Shown here: positions 20,204-21,059 of the stretch, piece by piece | Position numbering within the stretch: position 1 is the stretch's first letter | Layout: each line of letters opens with the position of its first letter | The notes under the pieces: generated by a model | Told to the model about the DNA's origin: nothing | What the model saw: only the letters and a program-made list of their open reading frames with translations | Databases searched by the model: none | Virus record (IMG/VR): IMGVR_UViG_3300027290_000006 | Coordinates: 1 to 21,059 of that record | Direction: 5' to 3' (one strand) | DNA from: a virus | Length of the DNA: 21,059 bases | Translations under genes and position numbers: made by a program

Positions 20204-20441
20204 GTGTTTCTCCTCGTTGTTCAATGTGGCGTTGTGCAGCCTTTAGCTTGAAGCCCAGGCTGCGATTCTCTTTGGTGAGCTGCTTGACCTCTTCCTCCAG
20301 GGAGATCAGACGCAGTCGCATGTACTCGAGCTGCATGGCCTGAGCGTGGATCGTCTCAGTCTTCATGCGCTCGGTAGTCTTGGCCGCTTTCTCGGCCGCT
20401 GTTGCTGGCGCTGGGGCCAGGCCTCTGGCGAGCTCGTTCAT
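20193..20441 (-). CDS. Coiled-coil phage protein, 82 aa
   Basis: MNELARGLAPAPATAAEKAA, then a continuous charged helix with heptad character (LRLISLEEEVKQLTKENRSL). Probably oligomeric through a coiled coil. ATG 20441 overlaps the preceding stop (ATGA); the 30-residue longer reading is arginine-rich shadow. Function unknown. Confidence 0.6.
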   Translation of the reverse strand: MNELARGLAPAPATAAEKAAKTTERMKTETIHAQAMQLEYMRLRLISLEEEVKQLTKENRSLGFKLKAAQRHIEQRGETHGS

Positions 20442-20656
20442 CCGCCCACCTCGCAGACGCCGCACCAGAACCAGGTGTTGTGGTTGCGTTCGGTGATCAT
20501 CTGGTTGGCATCGGCGCCGCAGTCGCTGCACGGCGGATGGGTTCGGCCCTTGTACTCAGGGCTGGTTGACCTGGTAACCGGCGTGCTGATCAACGGTCGG
20601 CCAAACATGTTGCTGGGCGTCGGCGTTCCCAGCCTAAAGTCCAGTCGGACGAGCAT
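20438..20656 (-). CDS. Zinc-ribbon phage protein, 72 aa
   Basis: Starts MLVRLDFRLGTPTPSNMFGR. A C-terminal PPCSDCGADANQMITERNHN...WFWCGVCEVGG carries two CxxC pairs (CSDC, CGVC) and can form a zinc ribbon. Start ATG 20656 has GGAGG 6 nt upstream and overlaps the previous gene by 23 nt; the alternative at 20725 would cover that gene. Function unknown. Confidence 0.6.
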   Translation of the reverse strand: MLVRLDFRLGTPTPSNMFGRPLISTPVTRSTSPEYKGRTHPPCSDCGADANQMITERNHNTWFWCGVCEVGG

Positions 20657-20897
20657 TCGGTCCCTCCAGTAGTTCGATTGCTTCGTTGAGGAATTGGCGA
20701 GCAGCCTCGATGTCCTCGCCTTCATACGGCGTGAACTCGGCGTTGGCCAGGAAGTCGCCGAGCAGGAACTCGGCTTGACGAATCTTGTCGAGCGCCTTCT
20801 CGCACGCGGCGGTTAGGTCAGTCGTGCGCTGCATGAAGTACAGGAACGGCTTGTCCTGTTCGGCGGTCAGCTCGTAGAGCTTCTTCATTCGACCCAT
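20634..20897 (-). CDS. Helical phage protein of unknown function, 87 aa
   Basis: MGRMKKLYELTAEQDKPFLY, then helices (AACEKALDKIRQAEFLLG, DIEAARQFLNEAIELLEG). Not recognised. AAAGGA lies before ATG 20897; ATG 20888 is an alternative. Its start lies inside the 3' end of the partial gene at the window edge. Confidence 0.55.
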   Translation of the reverse strand: MGRMKKLYELTAEQDKPFLYFMQRTTDLTAACEKALDKIRQAEFLLGDFLANAEFTPYEGEDIEAARQFLNEAIELLEGPNARPTGL

Positions 20898-21059
20898 TGG
20901 TTTTTCCTTTCTGCTTCTCCATGTACTTGGCCAAGGCCTTTCTCCCCTTGTCGGTGAGCCTGTCCTTGGCGATGAGGTTGGTTGATGTTTTGACTGTCTT
21001 GCCTGCGCTGAGCAGTCCGCGCCGACGCAGAGACCAGTAGGTGTTCCAAGACCCCGGCT
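20818..21059 (-). CDS. Partial winged-helix-like phage gene, C-terminal 79 residues visible
   Basis: This frame is open to the right edge of the window. It reads NTYWSLRRRGLLSAGKTVKT, then LIAKDRLTDKGRKALAKYMEK, a pattern like the end of a winged-helix domain (hairpin, then T-x-K-G-x-x-A-L-x-K). The last 26 residues overlap the next gene by 80 nt, and a second frame is also open here, so the call is tentative. Confidence 0.4.
   Translation of the reverse strand, partial: PGSWNTYWSLRRRGLLSAGKTVKTSTNLIAKDRLTDKGRKALAKYMEKQKGKTNGSNEEALRADRRTGQAVPVLHAAHD

Overview
The window looks like part of the genome of a temperate, tailed double-stranded DNA phage of a high-GC proteobacterium. A betaproteobacterium is my best guess: the tRNA-Asn 3' half at 3191-3235 fits that group, but this is inference. 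Gene density is very high. Dozens of small genes are coupled by ATGA, TGATG or TAATG overlaps, and many small phage families recur. No rRNA gene, complete tRNA gene, CRISPR array or insertion sequence was seen.

Layout. (1) 1-3062, + strand: the tail end of a late or virion module, made of the C-terminal 888 residues of a very large LPD38-type polyvalent protein and a DUF5872 protein. (2) 3191-3235: a 45-bp copy of the 3' half of tRNA-Asn with phage genes on both sides, read as the phage attachment site (attP), followed by a rightward terminator. (3) 3316-8691, all leftward: integrase (own promoter candidate), an N4 gp49/Sf6 gp66 family protein, several small proteins, a MazG-like pyrophosphohydrolase, an excisionase-type HTH protein, and a recombination cassette (Cas4/RecB-like nuclease, SSB-like protein with a DIPF tail, ERF single-strand annealing protein). 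(4) 8692-9018: a divergent, partly AT-rich control region with no gene, holding a 12-bp inverted leader repeat, a GGGTATACCC palindrome and a 10-bp repeat spaced 40 bp apart. It is a candidate early promoter/operator/origin. (5) 9019-14212, all rightward: a T7 gp4/Twinkle-type primase-helicase, a chain of small early genes including an HNH-like (DUF1364-like) protein, a winged-helix protein and an HExxH zincin-like protein, and finally a PD-(D/E)XK endonuclease. (6) 14261-14359: back-to-back convergent terminators. (7) 14364-21059, all leftward: a second accessory block. It runs from a partial winged-helix gene at the right edge through many small zinc-ribbon and membrane proteins to a two-gene unit, a putative amidoligase and a class II glutamine amidotransferase, then an HTH protein and a HicA-like protein.

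How the genes fit together. Primase-helicase, SSB-like protein, ERF protein, Cas4-like nuclease and the second PD-(D/E)XK nuclease form a replication-recombination set fired from one divergent region. Integrase, excisionase and attP make the element temperate, although no lysogeny repressor could be named.

The most unusual system is the amidoligase/glutamine amidotransferase pair at 15396-17751. Both enzymes appear intact (family motifs and the full GAT-II catalytic set). They sit next to each other behind two hairpins, one of them an intrinsic terminator. A phage-encoded pathway making or attaching amide bonds, with glutamine as nitrogen donor, is a reasonable inference; its substrate is unknown.
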